Positions 17,720-25,029 are shown, counted from the first letter of the stretch. The stretch is 32,790 nucleotides of DNA from Pedobacter sp. ASV17 (GCF_016429065.1 NZ_JAELTX010000060.1:1-32790), one strand, 5' to 3'. Made by a program: numbers and translations. The notes: a model not told the origin generated them from the letters alone.

Positions 17720-19888
17720 ATGAGAATGATAATCAAACAAAAACTGGGCATTTGTCTGCTGAGTATGTTGCTGATCGTGATCAGTAGCTGTAAAAAAGAC
17801 AAGAATGAAGAGCCTGTGGTCGCTTTTAAAATTTCGAGCTATTATCCCAATAGCGGAAATGCAGGAACTTTAGTAAATATAGAAGGCGAAGGTTTTGGAA
17901 TAGCCATCGAAAAGTATAGCGCTACGGTTGCAGGAAAAAATGCAGAAGTCATTAGTGCTACGCCCAACAGATTGGTCGTAAGGATGCCTGAGGGAGGAAC
18001 AAGTGGTGCCTTATCTGTTAAATACAATAGCCAAACTTATGAAGTAGGGCAGTACCTCTATCAGGATTTGAGCGTTAGGGAAGTATCACCAGCTAACGGA
18101 CCAGCGGGTTCGCAAATTAGAATTACAGGTGAGGGATTTGGCAGCACGGCTAATCCAGTTCAGGTATTAATTAATGGTAAACCAGCAATAGTGGTCAGCG
18201 TTAGTGAAACCATTATTGTGGCCGAAGTTCCTGCTGATGCAGGTTTTGGCCCTATCACCGTAAAGATAAATGGCAAAGAAGCAAAAGGGCAGAACTTTAC
18301 TTACCAAGCGATTAGCAGTATTAAACCTTTAACAGGAGGAAAAAATACCAGAGTAACCATTAACGGTGTAGGTTTTGAAGAGACTTTAGTAGGTAATGTG
18401 GTTAATTTTAATGGTAAACTGGCCACTGTAGTAGAGGCCACGAAGGAAAAAATCGTAGTCATAGCACCAGATGGCGTAAGCACTGGACCGTTAACGGTTG
18501 ATATTAACGGACAAAAAACAATTGGACCAGCATTTACCGTGGTTTCGTTTCCGGTCATCCAATTCGTATCGCCATTAAGTGGACCAAGAGGGGTTGAAAT
18601 GGCCATTACAGGTAGTGTGTTTAGCCCCGTGTTAGATGAAAATAAGGTATTCATCAACAATGTAGAAGTGCCGATAAAATCTGCCTCGGCTACCGAAATA
18701 AAATTGAATATTCCGGGTGGAACGGGAAGTGGGGTGGTACGTGTGGTGGTAAATGATCAAGCCACCAATGGTCCTCAATTTAAAGATCAAACCTTGGGTA
18801 TTAGTTCTATAAGCCCTGATAATGGTTTAGCGGGTACCGAAATTGTAGTGAGAGGTTCGGGATTTAGCACTGCGGCTGCAGACAATAAAGTTTATTTTAA
18901 TGGTGCATTGGCTACCATAAAATCGGCTACAGAAAACAGCATCACTTTAACTGCTCCTGCAACGGTAAGTACTGGTGAGGTTAAAATTCAGGTGAATGGA
19001 CAGGAAGCTACTGCACCAAAAGAATTTAGAAGAGCGGGAATGAGCACCTTAGCTGGTGGGCCAGGCAGTACAGCTTTTGGTTCATTTACCACAGCACTAG
19101 CGGTTGATGGCAATGGCAATGTATATGTGGTTGATCCACAAAACAAGGTGGTTAAGAAAGTTACGCCAACAGGAACGGTAAGTATATTACAGGCTAATGG
19201 TACTAACGTTGATTTTGATAACCCGTATGGTATTGTGATTGATAAGGATAATACCATTTTTGTGAGCGACAGAACAAGAAATCACATCAAGAAAATTACG
19301 GCTTCTGGTCAAATCACCACCATGGCTTTGGCATTTTCTCCTGGAATGATCAGCTTAGACAATGCTGGTAATCTGTACGTAAATAACAATGCGCTGTTTA
19401 GCGGGATGTATAAAGTAAATATTACTGGAACTGCTAACAGAATTGTAGGACCAAGTTGGGCGGCTACCCGTTCGGCGGTAGATGCAGCCGGTAACATTTT
19501 TTATTCAGATCAGGGTACTGGAAGTAATAATACTGTGATTAAGGTAGCAGCAACTGGCGGACAGGATATTAATTTCGCAGGTTGGCCTGACCTTGGCTAT
19601 GTTGATGGAGTGGGGTCTAATGCTAGGTTCAATACGATATCAGGAGGTGTCATTTTTAAAGATGCCAATACCCTATATGTTGGCGATGGATCAAATTATA
19701 GCATCAGAGAGCTAAATGTTAATACCAGAATGGTAACAACCGTATTTAAAGCTTCATCTGGCTATGCTGATGGCACATTAGCTACCGCTAAGCTTGATCG
19801 TATGGCGGATATTGCAATGGATAAGGATGGCAATATCTATATCCTTGATGCTGCTAATAAAGCGGTTAGAAAGGTGTTTTTGAAATAA
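17720..19888 (+). CDS. IPT/TIG-repeat and NHL-repeat lipoprotein
   Basis: A 722-residue lipoprotein (VISSC, Cys24, then KKDKNEE). Five IPT/TIG immunoglobulin-like repeats are seen from about residue 36 to 440, each starting with a PxxG-type strand (YYPNSGNAGTLVNIEGEGFG, VSPANGPAGSQIRITGEGFG, and three more). The rest (about 445-722) forms NHL-type beta-propeller repeats (ALAVDGNGNVYVVDPQN, GIVIDKDNTIFVSDRTRNHI, IAMDKDGNIYILDAANKAVR). Proteins of this build usually bind glycans or proteins at the cell surface next to TonB-dependent receptors. It is the last gene of the operon, 19 bases after the Oar-like receptor, and is followed by a strong hairpin. Confidence 0.92.
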   Translation: MRMIIKQKLGICLLSMLLIVISSCKKDKNEEPVVAFKISSYYPNSGNAGTLVNIEGEGFGIAIEKYSATVAGKNAEVISATPNRLVVRMPEGGTSGALSVKYNSQTYEVGQYLYQDLSVREVSPANGPAGSQIRITGEGFGSTANPVQVLINGKPAIVVSVSETIIVAEVPADAGFGPITVKINGKEAKGQNFTYQAISSIKPLTGGKNTRVTINGVGFEETLVGNVVNFNGKLATVVEATKEKIVVIAPDGVSTGPLTVDINGQKTIGPAFTVVSFPVIQFVSPLSGPRGVEMAITGSVFSPVLDENKVFINNVEVPIKSASATEIKLNIPGGTGSGVVRVVVNDQATNGPQFKDQTLGISSISPDNGLAGTEIVVRGSGFSTAAADNKVYFNGALATIKSATENSITLTAPATVSTGEVKIQVNGQEATAPKEFRRAGMSTLAGGPGSTAFGSFTTALAVDGNGNVYVVDPQNKVVKKVTPTGTVSILQANGTNVDFDNPYGIVIDKDNTIFVSDRTRNHIKKITASGQITTMALAFSPGMISLDNAGNLYVNNNALFSGMYKVNITGTANRIVGPSWAATRSAVDAAGNIFYSDQGTGSNNTVIKVAATGGQDINFAGWPDLGYVDGVGSNARFNTISGGVIFKDANTLYVGDGSNYSIRELNVNTRMVTTVFKASSGYADGTLATAKLDRMADIAMDKDGNIYILDAANKAVRKVFLK

Positions 19889-19892
19889 AGTC

Positions 19893-19928
19893 TTTCGAAG
19901 CGCCTGTTTTTTGATAGGCGCTTTGAAA
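19893..19928 (+). terminator. Hairpin terminator after the receptor operon
   Basis: A 13-bp stem with one G-U pair, TTTCGAAGCGCCT against AGGCGCTTTGAAA, around a 10-base loop (GTTTTTTGAT). It starts 5 bases after the last stop codon of the operon. There is no U-tract downstream, so release may be incomplete, or the hairpin protects the 3' end. Confidence 0.65.
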
Positions 19929-19946
19929 ATTAATAAAGGAAGTGAT

Positions 19947-20198
19947 TTGGCAATAGGAATAGACAGAGCGATACATAAAAGACTGGTAGATGGTTTGGTA
20001 GCGCTAAGCGAAGGAAAAGAAGGAAGTTCAAGTTGGCGTGAAGTACTGCATGAACTGCAACAGGCTTATGAACGTGCCAATAGCATGTTGAGCAAAGCCG
20101 AGCAGAGTGCTGTGCTTTACAACGAAATTCAGTCGGTGATACGTGTCAAAGTAGCTACCGAGTTTCGAAGTAGAAAGAGAAAAACAAAGCCTCAATAA
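19947..20198 (+). CDS. Small hypothetical protein (non-ATG start, doubtful)
   Basis: An open frame of 83 codons from TTG at 19947, with AAAGGAAG a few bases upstream; the frame stays open further up, and TTG at 19911 is another possible start, but that one lies inside the terminator hairpin. There is no ATG before residue Met58 (counted from 19911). The product would be a short, charged, mostly helical protein (WREVLHELQQAYERANSML) with a basic tail (RSRKRKTKPQ) and no recognised family. A hairpin follows at 20227. It could be a real small DNA- or RNA-binding protein, a decayed gene, or chance. Confidence 0.35.
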   Translation: MAIGIDRAIHKRLVDGLVALSEGKEGSSSWREVLHELQQAYERANSMLSKAEQSAVLYNEIQSVIRVKVATEFRSRKRKTKPQ

Positions 20199-20226
20199 AT
20201 TTAAAATCTTTATTATCCGCACCCTT

Positions 20227-20268
20227 AAACCCACCTACAGCTATGCTTTTATATAGTTTGGTGGGTTT
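20227..20268 (+). terminator. Hairpin, probable terminator
   Basis: AAACCCACC (20227-20235) pairs with GGTGGGTTT (20260-20268), followed by TGTTGTG. The 9-bp stem lies 28 bases after the stop of the small open frame and could end its transcript. Confidence 0.5.
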
Positions 20269-20305
20269 TGTTGTGTAGGTGCTTTTTCACTTACCTTTCA
20301 CCCAT

Positions 20306-20472
20306 GCGTCATTCCCGCGTTGTAGATAAAGACTTACGAAGTTTTTAAAACTTCGTAAGTCTTGGCATTTTCCCTTCAATAGAACGTCCTTCCCGCGTAG
20401 GCGGGAACCTTAAAGCATATAAAAGGAAAACCTACTGCAGCATTACGATCCCGAAATAAATTCGGGATGACG
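20306..20472. repeat. Composite repeat element, copy 1
   Basis: Starts with GCGTCATTCCCGCGTTGTAG, contains the AGACTTACGAAGTT palindrome (20330-20362), then CAATAGAACGTCCTTCCC with the CCCGC-GTAG-GCGGG hairpin, and ends with GATCCCGAAATAAATTCGGG ATGACG, itself a hairpin. The same order of parts recurs at 26607-26834. The surrounding spacer 20269-20583 has no gene. Confidence 0.8.
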
Positions 20473-20510
20473 ACTAGAGCCCCTTTGGCATAAGTATATA
20501 GCACTAGAAA

Positions 20511-20580
20511 GAACAAAGACGGACTTGTACTTTAGTTAAAGCTGTCCAGAGGACAGAATAATCCAAAGTAAAATGATAAT
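20511..20580. repeat. Left flank repeat of the toxin/immunity array
   Basis: About 70 bp resembling 22095-22165 in the same orientation; by eye roughly four of five bases agree. Shared landmarks are GGACTTG/TGACTTG, GTTAAA, CCAGA and CCAAAGTAAAAT. The two copies flank the orphan toxin-tail/immunity array. Confidence 0.6.
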
Positions 20581-20583
20581 CTT

Positions 20584-20617
20584 AAAAAAAGAGCGGACAA
20601 TTAATTGCCTGCTCTTT
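20584..20617 (-). terminator. Intrinsic terminator of the toxin-tail/immunity array
   Basis: Read on the minus strand: AAAGAGC-A-GG, a self-complementary CAATTAATTG centre, then CC-GCTCTTT running into a seven-base T-tract. This is a textbook Rho-independent terminator, and lies 62 bases or more beyond the stop of the last immunity gene. It implies that the array is or was read as one transcript. Confidence 0.75.
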
Positions 20618-20678
20618 ATAATTACTATTATTAATATCCTAAATCTGTAGCACAAGCACCTCTACGCTAATGCTTGCG

Positions 20679-21080
20679 CTAGAAAGGAGGGGGGCAATTA
20701 ATAGAGTGTATTATTTTTTCTACAAGACTGTCTTCGACACCCTTATCAGACTTATCACAATTGTAAGAAACAAATATCGCAATTACATCTTTTAAAAAGA
20801 GCCAATATCGCCAGTATATTCCGTCTTCATCTTCTACACTAGAATAAGCATGCCCATCTATAGCTTTAACAACGATATTTTCATACTTGTCTTCTAGATA
20901 GCTTTCGAGTTCTTTAGATACATCGGTCGGGGAGGCCGCCCCTATGTTGTAGGAAGATAGCTGCAATGCCCCAACTCCATTCTCAGGATCATACAAAGCA
21001 ACCAAACCATCACTTTCCTCCGATTTCCAATCATTTGGAATTTTTAACTTAATACCATTATTAAAGTTAACTATCTTCAT
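20679..21080 (-). CDS. Putative immunity protein (module C)
   Basis: A 133-residue acidic soluble protein with the look of small Bacteroidota immunity proteins: an N-terminal beta-rich part (FNNGIKLKIPNDWKSEES, VGALQLSSYN) and a C-terminal helix (LVEKIIHSI), resembling DUF1795/Mog1-like folds. That fold resemblance is my reading, not a search result. Its start ATG overlaps the stop of the nuclease-like toxin fragment by 4 bases, the usual coupling of a polymorphic toxin and its cognate immunity gene, so it probably neutralises that toxin class by binding it in the cytoplasm. The stop falls in a repeat-like junction sequence (TAGCGCAAGC) and the intrinsic terminator follows. Confidence 0.75.
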   Translation of the reverse strand: MKIVNFNNGIKLKIPNDWKSEESDGLVALYDPENGVGALQLSSYNIGAASPTDVSKELESYLEDKYENIVVKAIDGHAYSSVEDEDGIYWRYWLFLKDVIAIFVSYNCDKSDKGVEDSLVEKIIHSINCPPPF

Positions 21081-21298
21081 TGTTTAAAAGGATTATAATA
21101 TATAACTCTACCATTAGTACCAGTTGCCCTCTCATATTGAGGTAATTGCCTTGCTCCTTGAGCTCTGCCTGATGGTGTATTTGGTTTTAATTCTACAGGA
21201 TGTCCACTTGATGATACAGCATCTGCTATTACTGTTTTACCTGTTTTGGGATCTATCATTCTAACATTAGTTGCCCCCATTCTGGCGCAAGCGTCCAC
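21077..21298 (-). pseudogene. Polymorphic-toxin C-terminal fragment, restriction-endonuclease-like (module C)
   Basis: A 73-codon open frame with no ATG at its 5' end (GTG at 21298, stop codon two codons upstream). The sequence IDPKTGKTVIADAV...GHPVELKPNTPSGR...ARQLPQYERATGTNGRVIYY is what I know from C-terminal nuclease toxin domains of RHS and contact-dependent toxins; D26, E36 and K38 could form the D...ExK catalytic core. The secretion and core domains that should precede it are absent, so this is a displaced toxin tip. It may still be translated from GTG or Met7. The immunity gene follows with a 4-base overlap. The 5' edge is joined to an interspersed-type sequence, TGGCGCAAGCG on the plus strand. 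Confidence 0.7.
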
Positions 21299-21323
21299 TT
21301 GTGACTATTGTGTGTTTTCTTGA

Positions 21324-21458
21324 TTAAGATAACCATAAATCTCCAATAATCTCTTCACAAAAAAGTAGATAAGCATAGGCCACCCGACCATCATCCTCTA
21401 TGATTAGAGAATAGTTTTGATTCATTTCGCAGAAAAACTGCTTATAAAATTCAGTCAT
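21324..21458 (-). pseudogene. Truncated immunity gene (module B)
   Basis: A 44-codon frame starting at ATG 21458 (MTEFYKQFFCEMNQNY, then SLIIEDDGRVAYAYLLF and GDLWLS). It looks like the N-terminus of a small acidic immunity protein, and breaks off: the frame ends in TAA, while a neighbouring frame continues YGYLNQENTQ before its own stop, suggesting a frameshift followed by fusion to the start of module C. It begins one base after the stop of toxin tail B. Too short to fold as the full domain, so probably inactive. Confidence 0.6.
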
Positions 21459-21459
21459 T

Positions 21460-21519
21460 TTAATTTATTTTTTTTCCACCTTTAGCAAATTCCCATCTAC
21501 CTTTATCCCATTCTGAGCA
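21460..21519 (-). pseudogene. Toxin tail remnant (module B)
   Basis: The last 19 codons of a probable toxin, with EWDKGRWEFAKGGKKIN before the stop, one base ahead of the module B immunity start. The dense Trp/Gly/Lys pattern is like C-termini of Bacteroidota polymorphic toxins. A second frame over the same bases (from ATG about 21545, ending KVEKK) is also open, so the reading frame is not certain. Confidence 0.4.
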
Positions 21520-21537
21520 CTAAGTTGGTTTTTTATA

Positions 21538-21948
21538 TTAAACATTAGGGTTTAGGAACAAACAAATAAATAAGACTAGGAATGACAACATAAAATACCA
21601 AGCAAACATTTTTTTACTGTATTGTTTTTTATACTGTTTGATTAAAGCTTTATACTTATCGCCTGAAAGAAATAGGTAATAATGTAAGAGCATGATAGGA
21701 GTTATGAGATATAGGGTTATATTTAAGACAGAATTGTAATGTTTTACTGAAGAAATTTGAAGAATAAGAAAATTAAGTTTGTTTTTAATAATATAATTAT
21801 TTAAAAGTAAATAAATAAACGTAAGGTATATAGAAGTTGCAAAAGCAAAGTATATTCCCGAAGCAAATTTCCATATATCACTCATAAATCCATTGTGTTG
21901 AGCGGTATAAATTGAACTAATCATTATTTTATAATATATTTTTTTCAT
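21538..21948 (-). CDS. Putative membrane immunity protein (module A)
   Basis: A 136-residue very hydrophobic protein with about three membrane helices (about residues 29-52, 73-95 and 112-133) and a basic loop (KYKALIKQYKKQYSKK). I recognise no named family. It starts 9 bases after the stop of a glycine-rich hydrophobic toxin tail on the same strand, the expected place for an immunity protein; a membrane-embedded immunity protein would fit a pore-forming or membrane-acting toxin. The coding strand is markedly AT-rich compared with neighbouring housekeeping genes, which is common in horizontally shuffled immunity genes. Confidence 0.7.
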   Translation of the reverse strand: MKKIYYKIMISSIYTAQHNGFMSDIWKFASGIYFAFATSIYLTFIYLLLNNYIIKNKLNFLILQISSVKHYNSVLNITLYLITPIMLLHYYLFLSGDKYKALIKQYKKQYSKKMFAWYFMLSFLVLFICLFLNPNV

Positions 21949-21957
21949 CTTTATTTA

Positions 21958-22068
21958 TTATTGTTCTCTGCTTGCGTCATAAACTGTGGTAACAACAGAG
22001 TAGGTTGGTGCTACAGCTCCTACCGTCCAACCAATTGGGTTTGAAGCAAAGAAAACTGCTGCTCCCCA
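21958..22068 (-). pseudogene. RHS-type toxin C-terminal fragment (module A)
   Basis: An open stretch of 36 codons with no start, bounded upstream by TAA (22069-22071): WGAAVFFASNPIGWTVGAVA, then PTYSVVTTVYDASREQ and stop. The Gly/Ala/Val-rich hydrophobic helices ending in VYD resemble the extreme C-terminus of membrane-acting polymorphic toxins. The immunity-like membrane protein gene begins 9 bases later. No upstream toxin body exists: the fragment starts abruptly next to GCGATAAGACTTGC. Confidence 0.6.
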
Positions 22069-22094
22069 TTAGTGCAAGTCTTATCGCAAAAACA

Positions 22095-22165
22095 GATCAA
22101 AGGCCTGACTTGGGCTTTCGTTAAAACTACCCAGAAGAGAGAACAACCCAAAGTAAAATTATAGA
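22095..22165. repeat. Right flank repeat of the toxin/immunity array
   Basis: Partner of 20511-20580 in the same orientation; shared blocks include GTTAAAACT/GTTAAAGCT, CCAGA and CCCAAAGTAAAAT. Between 22081 and 22430 there is no gene: this flank repeat, an AAGCGCAAGACTTGCGCC hairpin (22203-22220), a palindrome repeat and a CCCTCTCTCCC...GGGAGAGAG hairpin (about 22363-22408). Confidence 0.6.
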
Positions 22166-22240
22166 TATTGCTTAACGGCAGAAGTCATCCTCACCGAAAC
22201 CTAAGCGCAAGACTTGCGCCAAGTTGGGGTTACAGAACCA

Positions 22241-22327
22241 AGACTTACGAAGTTTCTAAAACTTCGTAAGTCTTCAACTTTACTTTTGAAAACAATGAAC
22301 AATTAAAGTTAAACTTCGTAAGTCTTC
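22241..22327. repeat. Palindromic repeat with extension
   Basis: AGACTTACGAAGTTTC...AAACTTCGTAAGTCT (22241-22273) followed by TTCAACTTTACTTTTGAAAA and, after a short gap, half a palindrome again (AAACTTCGTAAGTCTT). The first 54 bases are identical to 26631-26684; after that the copies differ by a 13-base indel. Confidence 0.85.
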
Positions 22328-22430
22328 AGCTTTAGCAAATCCGAGTTAGTATGACGAATAGCCCCTCTCTCCCAATATAATCGGTATCTCTCCCTCTAGG
22401 GAGAGAGAATCGCTGATGAATGTCAGTGCT

Positions 22431-24056
22431 TTACTTCACCTTCACAAAACTAATATCATTCAAATTCTGTCCAGAAAGTTGAAAAGCAATGATCTTATTT
22501 TCCTTGTTGCGGATAAACTTTACTTTTCCAAAGAAGCCAGCCCCAGCATAAAACTCATCCTTTGCAAGCGGGTTCAACGCAATGTCGTTATTTAGGGAAT
22601 GGGTAGCCACCAATTGATTATTTTTAATGGTCATGCGGTAACTGGTATTAAGTGCTTCATTCCAAAAAACACCTGTGAAATCTTCTAGTTTTACGACTTT
22701 TGGCAAAACTAGTTTAACCCTTTTACAAGGGTAGGCAAAGTCAGAAAAATGCCATTTCAGCCCTGCTTTGCCGAAAACGAATTTGCTGTGCGCCACGTAA
22801 GGATAAGTAAAAGTACTATCGCCAGCTAAGGGGAGGGGGTACATGTCCTTTTGGCCAAATGGATGAATAAACAAACTATCGTTTTTCGCTTTTAAGGTAA
22901 AAAAGGAACCAGGGAAAACCTCATAGTCACCTTCCCATTTTTGTAGCTGTGGGGTATTGTATTGAGGAAGTTTTATGGGCTTTGGAGTCTCCAAATGATC
23001 CTTTAGATATAAATCGGCAAGGTTGTAGGCTAAATCTAAAGGGTTAAATGATTCGATGTTGCCCATCATCACTATAGCAAATTGCAGTTTAGGGATACTC
23101 ATCAAGTAAGAGCGATAACCTGCATCGCCACCACCATGAAAAACAACTTCTAAACCTTTGTAGTTTTTGGTTTCTACGCCCAAACCATAAGGAATTTGGG
23201 TGCCATTTTTCAAATGACTAGGTTTTTTCATTTCGTCAACAATCTTTTGGCTGCCTATTTTAGGTTCAATAAAGTTCATGGCCCAAAGTGCCAAATCATG
23301 GGGAGTGGTGTTAATGCCAGAACCACCAATTACTGAATAATTGTAAGGTGTTTTTTCAAAACCTTTCTTGGTTTTACGATAAGCGTAAGCCTTGTTGGGA
23401 ACTATGATGGCATTATTGTCGAACACCACAGTATGGTTCATGTGTAACGGCTCGAAAATTTCCTTTTTGGCAAAAGCCGCAAAAGGCATTCCCGACACCC
23501 TTTCCACAATTTCGGCCAATAGGGTAAAGCCCGTATTGTTGTATTGAAACTGTGTGCCAGGTTCAAAATTGAGTTGTTTTTGTTGAAGCAAAATCCTCAT
23601 CATTTTAGGATGCGTCATCACCTCATCTGGACTAATACCAATCAACTGAGCCAATTCAAAGGTGTTGGCAAAGCCATGGGTATGGTTGGCCAACTGTCTT
23701 AAAGTAACGGTGTAAGGAATGGCTTTAAGCTCTGGAAGGTATTTTTTAATGTCATCATCCATAGATAGCTTGCCTCTGCTTTCTAATAGCATGGCGGCAA
23801 AAACAGTGAATTGCTTAGATACTGAGGCAATATGAAAGGTCGTAGAATCACTAATGGGAATTTGATATTCCAAGTTGGCAAGTCCAACCTGTTTTTGGTA
23901 AAACACTTTGCCGTTTTGGATCACATTCACCGCAATGCCTGGTCCATTGGTTATTTGGTAGACTTGTACAAGCGAGTCGCTTTTTGGGGTTAAGTTTTTT
24001 ATTTGGGCAGAAGCAACTTGCCAAGCCATCAAAACAACGAAAAGTAAATACCTCAT
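22431..24056 (-). CDS. Serine hydrolase, beta-lactamase/D-alanyl-D-alanine carboxypeptidase-like
   Basis: A 541-residue exported enzyme of the class C beta-lactamase-like superfamily. It has a signal peptide (about residues 1-17, VASAQ), the SxxK motif SVSK with nucleophile S78 and base K81, the second motif YNN (Y172-N174), and HGGG (H307-G310) as the KTG-equivalent. A C-terminal extension (about 370-541) forms a separate beta-rich domain common in Bacteroidota members. The family acts on D-Ala peptides, beta-lactams or other esters and amides, so true substrate is open; resistance should not be assumed. It is divergent from an AraC-type regulator, which probably controls it. Confidence 0.92.
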   Translation of the reverse strand: MRYLLFVVLMAWQVASAQIKNLTPKSDSLVQVYQITNGPGIAVNVIQNGKVFYQKQVGLANLEYQIPISDSTTFHIASVSKQFTVFAAMLLESRGKLSMDDDIKKYLPELKAIPYTVTLRQLANHTHGFANTFELAQLIGISPDEVMTHPKMMRILLQQKQLNFEPGTQFQYNNTGFTLLAEIVERVSGMPFAAFAKKEIFEPLHMNHTVVFDNNAIIVPNKAYAYRKTKKGFEKTPYNYSVIGGSGINTTPHDLALWAMNFIEPKIGSQKIVDEMKKPSHLKNGTQIPYGLGVETKNYKGLEVVFHGGGDAGYRSYLMSIPKLQFAIVMMGNIESFNPLDLAYNLADLYLKDHLETPKPIKLPQYNTPQLQKWEGDYEVFPGSFFTLKAKNDSLFIHPFGQKDMYPLPLAGDSTFTYPYVAHSKFVFGKAGLKWHFSDFAYPCKRVKLVLPKVVKLEDFTGVFWNEALNTSYRMTIKNNQLVATHSLNNDIALNPLAKDEFYAGAGFFGKVKFIRNKENKIIAFQLSGQNLNDISFVKVK

Positions 24057-24135
24057 ATCAATTGGTTTGCAATAAGATGGTATTTAGATTAGAATGTTAC
24101 CAATAATAGCCAATATCTTTTATTTTTTCCAAGGC

Positions 24136-24168
24136 TTTGGTATTTACGCATACACCATTTTATATTTG
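24136..24168 (+). promoter_or_regulatory. Candidate promoter of the AraC-type gene (TTTG-n21-TATATTTG)
   Basis: TTTG at 24136-24139 and TATATTTG at 24161-24168 match the Bacteroidota -33/-7 elements with a 21-base spacer. The expected start would leave a leader of about 15 bases before the ATG at 24190. Confidence 0.6.
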
Positions 24169-24189
24169 TGGAAAAGTTAAATCAAAAAG

Positions 24190-25029
24190 ATGCATTCAGT
24201 TGTAATCAGGCCGAAAAATGAAATGCTAAAGAGATACGTGCAGTATTTTCTGTTTTTCAGCAAGCCCGATGATCAGGCACTGAATTATATCACTTTTCCT
24301 AATAACAATTTATGCCTTGCTTTATACAAGCAAAACAATGTCCTTTACGTCAAAGATTCCTCTTCAAACAACTGTGTCGTTGCCGTTGGAAATAACAGTT
24401 TTTCGAGCAGGTTTTATGCATTTCATAAAAACCCGTTTCAAGTAAATATTTATGGCAGTCTCGATCAAATTTGTATTGTTTTTCATCCAGCAGCTTTGCG
24501 AGCTTTTACCGCCGAATCCTATGATGATTTAATGACTTCGAGTAATGTTTTTGAAGAAATTTTTTCGAGGAAGAATGCTTTTTTCCTGGAGCAAGTATTT
24601 GCTGAGGAGTGTTTTGAGGAAAGGGCTAAAATGATTGAACTATTGTTGTTGAAAAACATAAACAATGATATTCCAACCAAACTTAAAGAAGCACTATGGT
24701 TAATTTCGAACAGTAATGACGAAGGGCTACTGGTAGAGACGCTTGCCCACAAACTCGAGTTGAGCGAACCCTCACTGTTTCGTTTGTTTAAAAACCACTT
24801 AGGACAAAATCCCAAAACTTACCTCAAAACAAAGCGCTTTCGCTCGGTATTGAATAAAATGATTTATCCGCAAAATACTGCTGCTGACAGGGCTTATCTT
24901 GACGAATACTACGATCAGGCACATTTTATTAAAGACTTTAAACGGTTCTCTGGATACTCGCCAAAGCACTTACTGGACCGGCTCTCTCCCCAACAAAATG
25001 GCTTCTTGTGGATTTGCGACAGCAAGTAG
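24190..25029 (+). CDS. AraC family transcriptional regulator
   Basis: A 279-residue regulator. The N-terminal half (residues 1-165) resembles the DUF6597-type domain seen in many Bacteroidota AraC proteins (RPKNEMLKRYVQYFLFF), and the C-terminal half (about 175-275) is the double HTH: LVETLAHKLELSEPSLFRLF, then QNPKTYLKTKRF and a second HTH around YYDQAHFIKDFKRFSGYSP. It is transcribed away from the serine hydrolase gene, sharing a 133-bp region, and towards an S41-type gene 69 bp downstream; it is a plausible regulator of both. Its effector is unknown. Confidence 0.9.
   Translation: MHSVVIRPKNEMLKRYVQYFLFFSKPDDQALNYITFPNNNLCLALYKQNNVLYVKDSSSNNCVVAVGNNSFSSRFYAFHKNPFQVNIYGSLDQICIVFHPAALRAFTAESYDDLMTSSNVFEEIFSRKNAFFLEQVFAEECFEERAKMIELLLLKNINNDIPTKLKEALWLISNSNDEGLLVETLAHKLELSEPSLFRLFKNHLGQNPKTYLKTKRFRSVLNKMIYPQNTAADRAYLDEYYDQAHFIKDFKRFSGYSPKHLLDRLSPQQNGFLWICDSK

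Noticed and set aside
4353..19888. A polysaccharide utilisation locus (SusCD type)
   Set aside because: There is no SusD and no glycoside hydrolase, lyase or esterase gene; the receptors and lipoproteins alone do not support glycan degradation.
22431..24056. A dedicated beta-lactam resistance gene
   Set aside because: SxxK, YNN and HGG are shared by many esterases and peptidases of the superfamily; nothing in the sequence singles out beta-lactams as the substrate.
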